The notes under the pieces: model-generated | Seen by the model: only the letters and a program-made list of their open reading frames with translations | Told to the model about the DNA's origin: nothing | Databases searched by the model: none | Part shown: one piece after another, positions 38,076 through 48,142 of the stretch | Numbering within the stretch: the stretch's first letter is position 1 | Layout of the letters: the number at the start of each line of letters is the position of its first letter | Translations under genes and position numbers: made by a program | Assembly (NCBI RefSeq): GCF_022378355.1 | Contig: NZ_JAKMAJ010000018.1 | Span: 1 to 64,000 of the forward strand | Source of the DNA: Brenneria bubanii | Lineage (GTDB): Bacteria; Pseudomonadota; Gammaproteobacteria; Enterobacterales; Enterobacteriaceae | DNA: 64,000 bases | Reading direction: 5' to 3'

Positions 38076-38663
38076 ATGAGATTTCGCCCACTATTACTAG
38101 GTTTACCGCTGGTATTGAGCGGGTGCGGCACCCTGTCCAACTTTTCCTGGTCCAGCCTGTCGCCGTTTAACTGGTTCGGCGGTTCGCTTCAGGTAACGGA
38201 TACCGGCGTCGGCGCGATTAATGCCGGTACGCCGTTATCTGAATCCGTTTTGCGTCAGGCGTTGGATAATAACTATCGCCTGCGTAGCGGCATGGGAGCG
38301 AACAACGGTCAACTGGTCGCCTTCTATCAGGCCCTGGATGGTAATGACGTTAAGCTGGTTATCAGCGGCGAGCCAAAAAGCCATGTGCGGAAAATTGAAG
38401 TGATGGATGCGGCAATTGATAGCGAATGGGGCGTAAAGATCGGCGATACGTTCGGCTCGGCTTACAGTAAGGCATTTGGCGCCTGCCAGCCGGGACAAGG
38501 GGATGATGCGCAAAGCGTTGAGTGCGTGGCGCCGCAGAGCAAACGCGTCAGCTATTTATTCTCTGGCGAGTGGAGCGGGCCAGAGGGGCTGATGCCGTCC
38601 GATGATATTCTCAAGAGCTGGCGGGTCAGCAAGATTGTCTGGCATGCGCAGGCGCGCGATTGA
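38076..38663 (+). CDS. yfeY: RpoE-regulated lipoprotein YfeY
   Basis: A 195-residue lipoprotein: signal peptide RFRPLLLGLPLVL and lipobox LSGC (Cys17), followed by the mature WSSLSPFNWFGGSLQVTDTGVG. The first part and the ending (SWRVSKIVWHAQARD) match my recollection of YfeY, a sigma-E regulon member of unknown function in the cell envelope. It lies upstream of yfeX, as in E. coli, with one membrane gene between. TTGAGGAG precedes the ATG. Confidence 0.85.
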   Translation: MRFRPLLLGLPLVLSGCGTLSNFSWSSLSPFNWFGGSLQVTDTGVGAINAGTPLSESVLRQALDNNYRLRSGMGANNGQLVAFYQALDGNDVKLVISGEPKSHVRKIEVMDAAIDSEWGVKIGDTFGSAYSKAFGACQPGQGDDAQSVECVAPQSKRVSYLFSGEWSGPEGLMPSDDILKSWRVSKIVWHAQARD

Positions 38664-38709
38664 TTGAGTGGTCTGACTCTATATTTTGCAGGCAGGAAAG
38701 GATTCAGTC

Positions 38710-39225
38710 ATGGGGCGGATAAACGCGACGTCGGTTTTTTATTTCTGGGGGATGATGGATCTCTTTTATGTCGCGCGTTACCTATGGCTGAGTTTTTCGC
38801 ATAACCGCATACCAATCTACGATGAGATCCTTACCTTTTGGCAACTACGCCCTTTTCATGGCGATTACGTTGATATTCTTTTTGCTCTGTCGCTGGGTTT
38901 ACTGCTTTCCATCCCGGTATCCGCCGTGCTTTTTTTATGGCCTGCCATCCATGGCGCCACCTTCCGGCCGTCGCCAGCGCCGTTTAACATTTCTCCCGAA
39001 AATTTTTTACGCCAGCGCCGGTTTGCCGTCACGCTGGCGTATCTCCAAACGCCAATTCGATTATTAACGGCGGCGCCTTCTCTGTCGTTTATTCCCTGGA
39101 TGGTCGGCGTCATCGGTTTTCACCACGCGCTGTTGAACCTCGGACTGCTGTTATTTTCTGAAGCCGCCAAGGTGCTGACTTTGCGCATTATCCGCATCAA
39201 TCAGCGGAAAAACGCCGTTTCATAA
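38710..39225 (+). CDS. hypothetical inner-membrane protein
   Basis: A 171-residue protein with about four hydrophobic segments (approximately FYFWGMMDLFYVARYLW, LFALSLGLLLSIPVSAVLFLW, a segment near SFIPWMVGVIGF and one near NLGLLLFSEAAK). I do not recognise the family and cannot confirm that it is the E. coli yfeZ product. It lies between yfeY and yfeX, 46 bases after yfeY, probably in the same operon. The ATG at 38710 has AGGAAAGG upstream; a TTG 24 bases earlier is less likely. The C-terminus is basic. Confidence 0.7.
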   Translation: MGRINATSVFYFWGMMDLFYVARYLWLSFSHNRIPIYDEILTFWQLRPFHGDYVDILFALSLGLLLSIPVSAVLFLWPAIHGATFRPSPAPFNISPENFLRQRRFAVTLAYLQTPIRLLTAAPSLSFIPWMVGVIGFHHALLNLGLLLFSEAAKVLTLRIIRINQRKNAVS

Positions 39226-39426
39226 CAAATCTGCATTTTTCTTCTTATTGAGATTCAAATATTTTCTTATCAACGCCGTGCGTCCAATAGGCAAAAAATC
39301 CGGTGTTGGTGACGATTTTGCGTTGAAGCAAAGTAAAATCCTTATTTCTTCCGGTATGATAGTCCGGCTGCGCATATTGCATGGCAAAAAAAAATAAAGA
39401 AGCATGCTTAGATTGAGGAAGCGAAG

Positions 39427-40326
39427 ATGACACAAATTCAGAGCGGTATTTTATTGGAACACCGCCGTTTTGCCATTTATATGGAAGCCATGATCCAGGG
39501 GGAATTTGATGCCATTCGGCAGGGATGCAAAAAGTTTTGCCAGGCGCTGTCCGAGCTGCAACAGCAGTTTCCCGATGCCGGCCTGGGCGCGGTGCTGGCT
39601 TTTGGTTATGACGTATGGCGCGATCTGGATTGCCAGCACTCCGCGCAGGAGCTCAAGCCATTTACCCCGTTGGGCAAAGGGTTGGCGTCGGCAACCCAGC
39701 GCGATCTGCTGATTCATATTCATTCATTGCGCCAGGATGTGAATTTCAGTCTGGCGCAGGCCGCACTGACTGCTTTTGGCAACGCCATTCACGTGGAAGA
39801 GGAAGTGCACGGCTTCCGCTGGATTGAAGAGCGCGATTTGAGCGGTTTTGTCGACGGGACGGAAAACCCGCAGGGCGACGCGCGTTACGACGTGGCGATC
39901 ATCCCCGATGGTCAGCCGGATGCCGGCGGCAGCTATGTCTTGACCCAGCGTTGGGAGCATAATCTGAAGCAATTTCAGCGCTTTAGCGTTGAGCAGCAAG
40001 AGCAGATGATTGGCCGCACCAGGCAGACTAGCGAAGAGCTACCGTCCGACCAGCGTCCGGTGACGTCGCATGTCAGCCGCGTTGATTTAAAAGAAGACGG
40101 CAAAGGATTGAAAATCGTGCGTCAAAGTCTGCCATATGGCACGGCCAGCGGTAAGCACGGGCTTTACTTTATTGCATACTGCGCTCGTCTGCATAACATC
40201 GAACAGCAACTGCTGAGCATGTTCGGCGATCTGGATGGCAAACGTGACGAAATGCTGCGCTTCACCCGCGCGGTGAGCGGCAGTTACTTCTTCGCGCCTT
40301 CGCTGGATCGCCTGCTGGCGCTGTAA
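39427..40326 (+). CDS. yfeX: Dyp-type peroxidase YfeX
   Basis: YfeX, 299 residues, is a cytoplasmic Dyp-type haem peroxidase. The diagnostic GFVDGTENP (GxxDG) motif carries the distal Asp, the proximal haem-ligand His is in TSHVSRVDL, and [20 protein letters not shown] and the substrate-side Arg follow. E. coli YfeX oxidises porphyrinogens and has been discussed as a deferrochelatase, the latter disputed. The GAGG Shine-Dalgarno and length are normal. Its position downstream of an iron-uptake operon may be coincidental, since yfeX-yfeY are neighbours in E. coli too. Confidence 0.94.
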   Translation: MTQIQSGILLEHRRFAIYMEAMIQGEFDAIRQGCKKFCQALSELQQQFPDAGLGAVLAFGYDVWRDLDCQHSAQELKPFTPLGKGLASATQRDLLIHIHSLRQDVNFSLAQAALTAFGNAIHVEEEVHGFRWIEERDLSGFVDGTENPQGDARYDVAIIPDGQPDAGGSYVLTQRWEHNLKQFQRFSVEQQEQMIGRTRQTSEELPSDQRPVTSHVSRVDLKEDGKGLKIVRQSLPYGTASGKHGLYFIAYCARLHNIEQQLLSMFGDLDGKRDEMLRFTRAVSGSYFFAPSLDRLLAL

Positions 40327-40542
40327 TCCCCCGTTTCCTGCCGCCGTTTTCCGCCATGGTCGTCGCCGTGGCGGAGCGGCTTATTCCGTCAGCTTTTTCG
40401 CCCCCTGTCGTATTCGCTGTTATCAGCGTTTTTCCCCGGCGATAGTCCGAATGGCGCGGAACGGAGTATGATAGCGCGGGTATTCCGCGAGCCGGTGAAC
40501 GTCAGTGAAAGACGTCTGATATAACATTTACGGGGACAGATT

Positions 40543-41424
40543 TTGACGACACTTGAGCATTGTATTGGTCATACACCGCTGGTGAAGTTACAGCGTTTGA
40601 CGCGGGGAATGGACAGCGAAGTCTGGTTAAAACTTGAGGGAAACAATCCCGCAGGTTCGGTAAAAGATCGGGCGGCGCGATCCATGGTTGAACAGGCCGA
40701 GAAACGTGGCGATATTGCGCCGGGCGATCGATTAATTGAAGCGACCAGCGGCAATACCGGCATTGCGTTAGCGATGATCGCGGCGGTTAAAGGCTACCGT
40801 CTACGGCTGCTGATGCCGGAGAATATGAGCCGTGAGCGGCAGTCCGCGATGCGCGCTTATGGCGCCGAGTTGATTTTAGTCAGCCGGAAATCGGGGATGG
40901 AGGGCGCGCGTGATTTGGCTCGTCAGATGGCGCTGGCGGGCGAGGGGAAAGTCCTCGACCAGTTTAATAACCCGGATAACGCGCTTGCCCACTATTTGAC
41001 CACCGGGCCGGAAATCTGGCGGCAAACGGCCGGAAAACTGACGCATTTTGTTTCCAGTATGGGCACTACCGGCACCATTTCCGGCGTCGGGCGCTATCTG
41101 AAAGCGCAGCGCGACGATATCGTTACCGTTGGTTTGCAGCCTGAAGAAGGAAGCCATATTCCCGGTATCCGCCGTTGGTCTGCGGGATATATGCCCGGCA
41201 TTTTCAGTGCCGATCTTGTCGATTGCATCATGGATATTTCACAACAGGAAGCGGAAAACACGCTGCGTCGTTTGGCGCAGCAGGAAGGTATTTTCTGCGG
41301 CGTCAGTTCGGGCGGCGCGGTGGCCGGCGCGTTGCGAATCGCCGCGCAAAACCCCGGCAGTCTTGTCGTGACGATTGCCTGTGATCGGGGCGATCGCTAT
41401 TTATCCACGGGCGTATTTGATTAG
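40543..41424 (+). CDS. cysM: cysteine synthase B
   Basis: CysM, 293 residues, makes cysteine (or S-sulphocysteine from thiosulphate) from O-acetylserine, with PLP on Lys41 (NPAGSVKDRAA). The substrate loop is [12 protein letters not shown], the phosphate-binding GTTGTISGVGR follows, and the CysM-type QPEEGSHIPGIRRW and DRGDRYLSTGVF are clear. The start codon is a TTG (TTG ACG ACA), with GGGGACAG upstream; no ATG is available. In E. coli it follows cysPUWA; here no sulphate transporter genes are near. Confidence 0.95.
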   Translation: MTTLEHCIGHTPLVKLQRLTRGMDSEVWLKLEGNNPAGSVKDRAARSMVEQAEKRGDIAPGDRLIEATSGNTGIALAMIAAVKGYRLRLLMPENMSRERQSAMRAYGAELILVSRKSGMEGARDLARQMALAGEGKVLDQFNNPDNALAHYLTTGPEIWRQTAGKLTHFVSSMGTTGTISGVGRYLKAQRDDIVTVGLQPEEGSHIPGIRRWSAGYMPGIFSADLVDCIMDISQQEAENTLRRLAQQEGIFCGVSSGGAVAGALRIAAQNPGSLVVTIACDRGDRYLSTGVFD

Positions 41425-41648
41425 CCGCAGGGGCGCTACGAGTGTAATGGTTCCTCATCTTCATGTGACCGCCATCATGCCGACGATTGTTGGTATGGGG
41501 GGAAGAGGCGAAGAGGATTGATTTACGCTTTGTGTGGCGCTGCATCGGTAATCTTTAGTTAATGAAGAGTAATAATTCTGTAAATCTGGCTGCTACGATT
41601 GATGCAAGGCCTGAGAATGCACGATACATCCGCGAATAGGGACAGGAC

Positions 41649-42329
41649 ATGAAAATTTTACTGGTCGATGATGACGTAGAACTGGGGAATATGCTTAGCG
41701 AATACCTGAATGCTGAAGGATTTGCTACATCAAGGGTATTGACCGGCAAAGAAGGTATAGACGGGGCAATGTCGGGAGAATATACCGCGATTATCCTGGA
41801 TATCATGTTGCCCGACATGAGCGGTATCGACGTGTTGCGTCAGATCAGAAAGAGCCAACAGTTGCCGGTGATTATGCTGACGGCGAAAGGTGACAATATC
41901 GACCGCGTTATCGGTCTGGAAATGGGCGCCGATGACTACATGCCGAAGCCCTGTTATCCGCGCGAGCTGGTGGCCCGTCTCAGAGCGGTTTTGCGCCGTT
42001 ACGACGATCAGCCGAGCAAAAAACAGGATGACAGCGTCGCTTCATACGGCGATCTGGTGCTTAATCCGGCAACGCGCAGCAGCGAATGGAAGGGACAGGC
42101 TTTTGATCTCACCGCATCCGAGTTTAACTTGCTGGAATTACTGTTGCGGGCCCCGGAACGCGTGGTTTCAAAAGACGAACTGTCGGAAAAATGCTTGGGG
42201 CGTCGGCGCGAGGCCTACGATCGCAGCGTAGATGTGCACATCAGCAATATCCGTCAAAAACTCAGCGCGCTGGATGACAACACGATGACCATTGAGACCG
42301 TGCGTAGCGTCGGATACCGGATTCGTTAA
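41649..42329 (+). CDS. OmpR-family response regulator, CpxR-like
   Basis: A 226-residue response regulator. The receiver domain (1-about 115) has acidic residues DDD at 7-9, phospho-acceptor Asp51 (ILDIMLPDMSG), Thr in IMLTAKG and Lys100 in YMPKPCYP. The winged-helix DNA-binding domain (about 130-226) contains FDLTASEFNLLELLL and the recognition part DRSVDVHISNIRQKL. It resembles CpxR in sequence layout, including GLEMGADDYMPKP, but lacks the CpxR context. It is probably a Cpx paralogue responding to envelope stress. Its stop overlaps the sensor ATG (TAATG). Confidence 0.88.
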   Translation: MKILLVDDDVELGNMLSEYLNAEGFATSRVLTGKEGIDGAMSGEYTAIILDIMLPDMSGIDVLRQIRKSQQLPVIMLTAKGDNIDRVIGLEMGADDYMPKPCYPRELVARLRAVLRRYDDQPSKKQDDSVASYGDLVLNPATRSSEWKGQAFDLTASEFNLLELLLRAPERVVSKDELSEKCLGRRREAYDRSVDVHISNIRQKLSALDDNTMTIETVRSVGYRIR

Positions 42330-43726
42330 TGATGATACGCGGACGGCTTTTCTGGAAGATTCTGTTGGGGTTTTGGTTCACGTTTATCGTTATTTCACAG
42401 CTGTTGTGGCTGGCGTTTTCGTTGTACGGCGAACCGCATAAAACCATTGAAGAGATGGCGCTGACGCGCGTCGCCACCATGCAGTCAAACATCGCGCTGG
42501 CCGTGTTGAAGCAAGGCGGGGTAGACGAGTGGAACGCCGTAATGGCCCAATGGCCGGAAAAAGAGCGCAGCTATATTTCGGTAACCACATCATCGCAACC
42601 AGTATCCGAGCAGAAAATGGGCTATCAGCCTGAGCCTCGACCTGATTCAGTCGAGCGTCCGAAACTCAAACCGGACGTCGCCCCTCCGCCAGCGCCTGTT
42701 TCTGATTCGGAACCGCCGCTTAATATGCTAAGGCAGGTGCAGGGGCCTCAGGGCGAGTGGTACCAAGTCCGTTATGATACTACCCCGTTGCGCGGCGATT
42801 TTCGCCCGCGAACCAGGCCGCGGGAGATTCTCAATATCCCTACGCCCTTGTTCTTGATTGGCGGCATTTGTGGGTTGCTGTTCAGCTGGCTGTTGGCCTG
42901 GAATCTGGCCCGGCCGCTTGATCAGCTTCGTGCGGGGTTTGGCCGCGTGGCTCAAGGCGATCTTACCGTACGTCTGTTACCCTTGATGCGCAAGCGTCAT
43001 GATGAAATCAGCGAGGTCGCTCGTGACTTTGACTCGATGGTTGAACGGCTGGATATCCTCGTCAGCACCCGTGAGCAATTGCTGCACGATGTATCTCATG
43101 AACTGCGCTCTCCTCTGGCGCGGCTACAGCTGGCGATAGGATTAGCGCACCAGAATACCGATAATACAGAGAGTTCGCTGCTGCGCATCGAGCGTGAAGC
43201 GGCGCGTATGGATAAGATGATTGGCGAACTGTTGGCGTTATCGCGGACCCAAACCGTCGTTGTGGATGAAGAGTATTTCGATTTGCTGGGTCTGGTAAGG
43301 GCGGTAGTCAACGATGCGCGTTATGAAGCGCAGGTTCCCGGTGTGGATATTCTCTTCAACGCGGATGAGGGGCTGGATCATACGGTTAAAGGGAATGCGG
43401 AATTGATGCGTAGAGCCATCGATAATATTGTCCGTAATGCGCTACGCTTTTCCTCCCGGGCGCAGCAGGTTCATGTCTCGCTCAACGGCGATGAAAACGA
43501 ATGGACGATAAGAGTCGCCGACCAGGGGCCTGGGGTGGAGAAAAGCAAATTATCCAGTATTTTTGATCCCTTTGTTCGCATCGAATCACCTGTTTCTGGT
43601 AAAGGATACGGCCTGGGGTTGGCGATTGCGCGCAAGGTTGTGCTGGCGCATGGCGGGCACATCGATGCTGAGAATGGCGCTCAGGGCGGACTGATTATCT
43701 GTCTGCGCATCCCCCGCTGGCAGTGA
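42329..43726 (+). CDS. sensor histidine kinase, CpxA-like
   Basis: A 465-residue membrane histidine kinase. TM1 lies at about 13-33 and TM2 at about 173-193. The periplasmic loop of about 140 residues includes a proline-rich stretch near 101-130 (PEPRPDS, KPDVAPPPAP). The HAMP domain is at 194-246, and the H-box HDVSHELRSPLARLQ has phospho-acceptor His257. The ATPase has N-box IDNIVRNALRFS, G1 DQGPGVEK and G2 GKGYGLGLAI. It shares the CpxA build, but the proline-rich sensor region differs from CpxA, so the signal is unknown. It is translationally coupled to the regulator upstream. Confidence 0.88.
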   Translation: MMIRGRLFWKILLGFWFTFIVISQLLWLAFSLYGEPHKTIEEMALTRVATMQSNIALAVLKQGGVDEWNAVMAQWPEKERSYISVTTSSQPVSEQKMGYQPEPRPDSVERPKLKPDVAPPPAPVSDSEPPLNMLRQVQGPQGEWYQVRYDTTPLRGDFRPRTRPREILNIPTPLFLIGGICGLLFSWLLAWNLARPLDQLRAGFGRVAQGDLTVRLLPLMRKRHDEISEVARDFDSMVERLDILVSTREQLLHDVSHELRSPLARLQLAIGLAHQNTDNTESSLLRIEREAARMDKMIGELLALSRTQTVVVDEEYFDLLGLVRAVVNDARYEAQVPGVDILFNADEGLDHTVKGNAELMRRAIDNIVRNALRFSSRAQQVHVSLNGDENEWTIRVADQGPGVEKSKLSSIFDPFVRIESPVSGKGYGLGLAIARKVVLAHGGHIDAENGAQGGLIICLRIPRWQ

Positions 43727-43797
43727 AATAACGCTCGCGCAGGCGGTCACTTTGTGAAACCTGGCCACGCTGGTGACAAGAAGGTTTACGATAAAAT

Positions 43798-43826
43798 AAA
43801 AAAGGCGCCTCACAGGCGCCTTTTTT
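43798..43826. terminator. bidirectional terminator after sensor kinase and crr
   Basis: AAAAGGCGCCT-caca-AGGCGCCTTTTTT, between the convergent kinase and crr genes, with A-run and T-run on opposite sides. Confidence 0.92.
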
Positions 43827-43848
43827 GCATCATCAATGACGATGTGAT

Positions 43849-44358
43849 TTATTTCTTGATACGGATAACCGGGGTTTCACCGACGACAACGGTGCCGCTC
43901 AGCTTAACCATGTCTTTGATTTCATCCATATTGGAGATAACCACTGGGGTCAACGTAGACTTGGCTTTTTCTTCCAACAGCGCCAGGTCAAACTCAATGA
44001 TGAGATCGCCTTTCTTCACGCGCTGGCCTTCTTCAGCGATACGTTTGAAACCTTCACCCTTCAGCTCGACTGTGTCGATGCCGAAGTGAACGAACAATTC
44101 AATACCACTATCGGATTCGATAGAAAAAGCATGGTTAGTTTCAAAAATTTTGCCGATAGTGCCATCTACCGGAGCGACGATTTTGTTGCCCGTAGGTTTA
44201 ATGGCGATACCGTCACCTACGATCTTTTCAGCAAACACGACATCAGGAACATCTTCAATATTGACGATTTCGCCAGACAGCGGCGCAATGATTTCGATGC
44301 TGCCAGTGTCTTTCTTATCATCAGAAACCAGAGATTTCAATTTATCGAACAAACCCAT
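43849..44358 (-). CDS. crr: PTS glucose-specific enzyme IIA
   Basis: EIIA-Glc, 169 residues, receives phosphate from HPr and passes it to EIIBC-Glc. Unphosphorylated, it inhibits non-PTS permeases; phosphorylated, it activates adenylate cyclase. The active-site histidines are His76 (TNHAFSI) and His91 ([11 protein letters not shown]). The N-terminal amphipathic helix [12 protein letters not shown] is intact. It is the last gene of the pts operon, but an ERIC-type element separates it from ptsI by an unusually long gap of 175 bases. Confidence 0.97.
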   Translation of the reverse strand: MGLFDKLKSLVSDDKKDTGSIEIIAPLSGEIVNIEDVPDVVFAEKIVGDGIAIKPTGNKIVAPVDGTIGKIFETNHAFSIESDSGIELFVHFGIDTVELKGEGFKRIAEEGQRVKKGDLIIEFDLALLEEKAKSTLTPVVISNMDEIKDMVKLSGTVVVGETPVIRIKK

Positions 44359-44400
44359 GATCTTCTCCTAAGCGTTAATATTGGGCCAGCGTCAGTATTA

Positions 44401-44523
44401 CCCGTCATCCTTCAAGCTGCATGCTCGTTGGCTTCACATACTTACTTACCCCAGTCGCTTACTTGAGTAAGCTTCTGGGGTTTCGTTACGTCGCCGCTTT
44501 CCTGCAACTTGAATGATTTGGGG
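44401..44523. repeat. ERIC (IRU) element between ptsI and crr
   Basis: A 123-base near-palindromic element with ends TCATCCTTCAAGCTGCA and TGCAACTTGAATGA and centre CCCCAGTCGCTTACTTGAGTAAGC-like (quoted in part) matches the enterobacterial repetitive intergenic consensus. It lies entirely in the ptsI-crr gap and is transcribed in the operon. Confidence 0.85.
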
Positions 44524-44533
44524 CAGAGCGAAC

Positions 44534-46261
44534 TCAGCAGAGCGTTTTTTCTTTGATGAAGCGGCTCACTAAGTTGCTCAACTCTTGTGCCGTCGGTTGG
44601 GACAAAGCCTGTTCCGCCAGCGCCTTCGCATCTTCGTAATTTGCATTACGGATAATTTTCTTGATGCGTGGGATAGAGATGGCACTCATACTGAATTCGT
44701 CCAGACCCATTCCCAATAACAGTAGTGTAGCACGTTCGTCACCAGCGAGCTCGCCACACATTCCTGTCCACTTACCTTCGGCATGGGATGCGTCAATCAC
44801 CTGTTTAATCAGGGTCAATACTGCTGGGGACATCGGGTTATAGAGATGAGAAATCAGCTCATTCCCCCGATCGACTGCCAGAGTATACTGGGTTAAGTCG
44901 TTTGTCCCAATACTAAAGAAGTCAACTTCCTTCGCTAAATGATGGGCAATGGCCGCCGCCGCCGGTGTTTCGACCATTACGCCTACTTCGATTGACTCGT
45001 CGAATGCTTTGCCTTCTTCTCTCAGTTGCGCTTTCAGCATTTCCAGCTCAGCTTTAAGCGTTTGCACTTCTTCAACAGAGATGATCATTGGGAACATGAT
45101 GCGCAGCTTGCCGAACACGGACGCCCGCAGGATCGCACGCAACTGGGCATGCAGAATTTCTTTGCGGTCCAGACAGATGCGAATCGCACGCCAGCCGAGG
45201 AACGGGTTTTCTTCCTTCGGCAGATTCATGTACGGCAGGTCTTTGTCGCCGCCGATGTCCATGGTACGCACGATAACGGCCTGTGAGCCCACGGCTTCGG
45301 CCACGGCTTTATAGGCCTGGAACTGTTCTTCTTCGGTCGGCAGCGCGTCGCGATCCATAAACAGGAATTCGGTGCGATACAGGCCGACGCCTTCCGCGCC
45401 GTTGCGCTCAGCGCCCGCGACATCACGTACGGTACCGATGTTGGCGCAAACTTCCACCTGATGGCCGTCCAGCGATACTGCCGGTAGGTCTTTCAGTTTC
45501 GCAAGTTCATGCTTTTCAGAATTATACTGCTGTTGTACGGCTTTTAATTCGTCGATAACTTCTGATGACGGATTCTGATAAATTTTATTGTTAACCGCGT
45601 CCAGAATCAGGAAGTCGCCGTTATTCACTTGTTTGGTGGCGTCAGTCGTGCCGACAATCGCCGGTAATTCCAGCGAGCGAGCCATGATAGAGGTGTGGGA
45701 CGTGCGGCCACCGAAATCGGTGATGAAGCCCAGAACTTTATCCAGATTCAGCTGTGCGGTTTCAGACGGCGTGAGGTCAGCGGCGACCAGAATCACTTCT
45801 TCCTGAATCTCGCCCAGATCGACAATCGTCATATTAAGAATGTTTTTTAGCAGACGTTTACCGATATCACGCATGTCCGCCGCACGTTCTTTCAAATATT
45901 CATCATCAAGTTCTTCAAGCGCTTTAGCCTGATTTTCAATAACGGAAAACGCGGCTGCGTCGGCAGAAGCATGCTCATCTTTAATCAGGGCTATGATTTC
46001 CTGCTCGAACTCTTCATCTTCCAGCAACATGATGTGGCCTTCGAAGATGGCTTCTTTCTCTGCGCCAAGCGTTTCACCCGCTTTGATCTTGATGGCTTCC
46101 AGCTGTTTAGAGGCTTTGGCCCTGCCAGTTAGAAAACGTTCAACTTCGCTCTCTACCTGATCCGCAGAGATTTTTTTCCGGTTGATGATTATCTCATCTT
46201 CTTTCAGCAAAAGTGCCTTACCAAAAGCGATGCCCGGTGATACTAGTATGCCTGAAATCAT
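44534..46261 (-). CDS. ptsI: PTS enzyme I
   Basis: Enzyme I, 575 residues (same as E. coli), transfers phosphate from PEP to HPr. The phospho-acceptor His189 is in [17 protein letters not shown]. The PEP-binding domain contains [38 protein letters not shown], and the catalytic Cys region [13 protein letters not shown]. It is cytoplasmic. It lies 60 bases downstream of ptsH in the usual order. The start [22 protein letters not shown] is canonical. Confidence 0.98.
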   Translation of the reverse strand: MISGILVSPGIAFGKALLLKEDEIIINRKKISADQVESEVERFLTGRAKASKQLEAIKIKAGETLGAEKEAIFEGHIMLLEDEEFEQEIIALIKDEHASADAAAFSVIENQAKALEELDDEYLKERAADMRDIGKRLLKNILNMTIVDLGEIQEEVILVAADLTPSETAQLNLDKVLGFITDFGGRTSHTSIMARSLELPAIVGTTDATKQVNNGDFLILDAVNNKIYQNPSSEVIDELKAVQQQYNSEKHELAKLKDLPAVSLDGHQVEVCANIGTVRDVAGAERNGAEGVGLYRTEFLFMDRDALPTEEEQFQAYKAVAEAVGSQAVIVRTMDIGGDKDLPYMNLPKEENPFLGWRAIRICLDRKEILHAQLRAILRASVFGKLRIMFPMIISVEEVQTLKAELEMLKAQLREEGKAFDESIEVGVMVETPAAAAIAHHLAKEVDFFSIGTNDLTQYTLAVDRGNELISHLYNPMSPAVLTLIKQVIDASHAEGKWTGMCGELAGDERATLLLLGMGLDEFSMSAISIPRIKKIIRNANYEDAKALAEQALSQPTAQELSNLVSRFIKEKTLC

Positions 46262-46320
46262 AACCCTACCTTACTCGATTCTGATGTCCACTAAAAAGGC
46301 TTGTCTGTAAGGCTTGTCTA

Positions 46321-46578
46321 TTACTCTAGCTCAGCCATTAGTTTAACCAGATGCTCTACAGCTTTCTGTTCGTCTTCACCTTCTGCGGCGATGGTAACCA
46401 CAGTACCCTGAGTCAAACCGAGAGTCTGCAACTTGAACAGACTTTTTGCGCTGGCGCTTTTACCGTTGGATGTAACGGTAATTTCTGAAGTAAAGCCTTT
46501 GGCTTCTTTGACAAACTGAGCAGCAGGACGAGTGTGCAGGCCGTTCGGTGCGGTAATAGTCACTTCTTGCTGGAACAT
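46321..46578 (-). CDS. ptsH: PTS phosphocarrier HPr
   Basis: HPr, 85 residues. The phospho-acceptor His15 is in [19 protein letters not shown], and the regulatory-face Ser46 is in [21 protein letters not shown]. The end is [12 protein letters not shown], as in E. coli. The Met at 46578 is chosen over 46593, as [17 protein letters not shown] is the known start. It is the first gene of the pts operon. The long upstream region (46579-46950) should hold its promoters; I could not fix CRP or other sites there with confidence. Confidence 0.97.
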   Translation of the reverse strand: MFQQEVTITAPNGLHTRPAAQFVKEAKGFTSEITVTSNGKSASAKSLFKLQTLGLTQGTVVTIAAEGEDEQKAVEHLVKLMAELE

Positions 46579-47022
46579 TCTGTTTTTCCCCAACTTATGG
46601 ATTAGATTGATGTTGTGGAACTAAAGTCTAGCGCATGCGCTGAACTTTAGCCTGTGTGGTTAGCACCTGATTATGTTACAGGGGCAGGCCGGGATGCGGC
46701 AAGGAAACGCAAAAGTATTTCCTGAATAAAATACCACCAAACATCACCCGATTCTTGAATCATTATTTAAACCGGACAAACAAAGCGATGATACAACCAT
46801 CGTTGCGTCAGTTAAATCGATTCAGTAAAGAGTGATTTGCTGGCGGCCATTAATTTCACGCATCGAAATAATTGTTCGGTTAAATACTAGACCTAAGCCA
46901 GAAAAGCAATCCACATATGATGGAAAATTTGAACTACGCCACAAAAATGGACATAAAAAAGCACCTGGATAGGTGCTTCCGTAACATCTTATTCACTTTC
47001 TGGCGTGTTGCGCGCGATGGAT
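46579..47022. other. intergenic region between cysK and ptsH
   Basis: 444 bases without a gene, holding the ptsH promoter region and, at the far end, the terminator of cysK. No palindrome other than the terminator is convincing by eye. Confidence 0.5.
46955..46979 (-). terminator. terminator of cysK
   Basis: On the minus strand AAGCACCT-atcc-AGGTGCTTTTTT, about 45 bases beyond the cysK stop; a perfect 8-base-pair stem with a T-run. Confidence 0.92.
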
Positions 47023-47991
47023 TTATTGCTGTAATTCTTGCTCGGTAAACAGGTCTGCGAAGAGCGCGGTGCTCAGATAACGTTCACCGGAAGACGGCAG
47101 AATAACCACGATGGTTTTATCTTCAAACGCTTTCTCTTTTAACAGGTTCAGTGCGGCGGCAACCGCTGCGCCTGAAGAGATTCCCGCCAGAATACCTTCT
47201 TCTTCCATTAAGCGGCGAGCGGTGCTGATGGCTTCTTCGTTAGTAATTTTTTCTACGCGGTCAATCAGTTTGAGATCGAGATTATCGGGTATGAAACCGG
47301 CACCGATCCCCTGGATTTTATGCGGCCCGGGTTTTATCTCTTCACCGGCCAATGCCTGGGTGATGACCGGAGAGTCTGACGGCTCTACCGCTACGCTGGT
47401 GATGGCTTTGCCTTTGGTGTTCTTGATGTAGCGGCTTACCCCAGTCAGCGTGCCGCCGGTACCTACGCCGGCAATAAAGACATCGACGGCGCCGTCGGTG
47501 TCTTCCCAAATTTCAGGCCCGGTAGTTTTTTCATGGATTTCGGGGTTGGCTGGGTTACTGAACTGCTGTAGCAGCAGGTAACGTTCAGGATCGCTGGCGA
47601 CAATCTCTTCGGCTTTGGCGATAGCGCCCTTCATGCCTTTAGCGCCTTCGGTAAGAACCAGTTTGGCGCCCAGCGCTTTAAGCAGCTTGCGGCGTTCGAT
47701 GCTCATGGTTTCGGGCATGGTCAGCGTTAGTTTATAACCACGAGCGGCAGCCACGTAGGCTAACGCGATACCGGTATTACCGCTGGTAGGCTCGACCAGC
47801 TCGACGCCTTTTTTCAGTACTCCGCGCTTTTCCGCATCCCAGATAAGGTTGGAGCCGATGCGGCATTTAACACTGAAACTGGGATTGCGTGATTCGACCT
47901 TAGCCAGAATGCGTCCGTTGCCGATACGGTTCAGGCGAACCAGCGGCGTATGGCCGATTGTAAAAGAATTGTCTTCGTAGATCTTGCTCAT
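47023..47991 (-). CDS. cysK: cysteine synthase A
   Basis: CysK, 322 residues, is the main O-acetylserine sulphhydrylase. PLP Lys42 sits in [20 protein letters not shown]. The substrate loop is [12 protein letters not shown], the phosphate loop [16 protein letters not shown], and the C-terminal [13 protein letters not shown] is canonical. The active site also accepts CysE C-terminal peptides and CdiA-CT toxins in other enterobacteria. It is preceded by cysZ (which supplies sulphate) at 151 bases, as in E. coli. Confidence 0.97.
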   Translation of the reverse strand: MSKIYEDNSFTIGHTPLVRLNRIGNGRILAKVESRNPSFSVKCRIGSNLIWDAEKRGVLKKGVELVEPTSGNTGIALAYVAAARGYKLTLTMPETMSIERRKLLKALGAKLVLTEGAKGMKGAIAKAEEIVASDPERYLLLQQFSNPANPEIHEKTTGPEIWEDTDGAVDVFIAGVGTGGTLTGVSRYIKNTKGKAITSVAVEPSDSPVITQALAGEEIKPGPHKIQGIGAGFIPDNLDLKLIDRVEKITNEEAISTARRLMEEEGILAGISSGAAVAAALNLLKEKAFEDKTIVVILPSSGERYLSTALFADLFTEQELQQ

Positions 47992-48142
47992 AGCCCGTCC
48001 TTATAACTGTATGAAATTTTTGCGAACATAGAGAGAATACTCGTTCATTCCCGCCAGTGAAGTAAAGAATTGCTATATCGTTATGTTCTTAAGAAATATG
48101 TTTTCATTACAAGGTAAAGCATTCATCTATGTGCGCCGGCTC

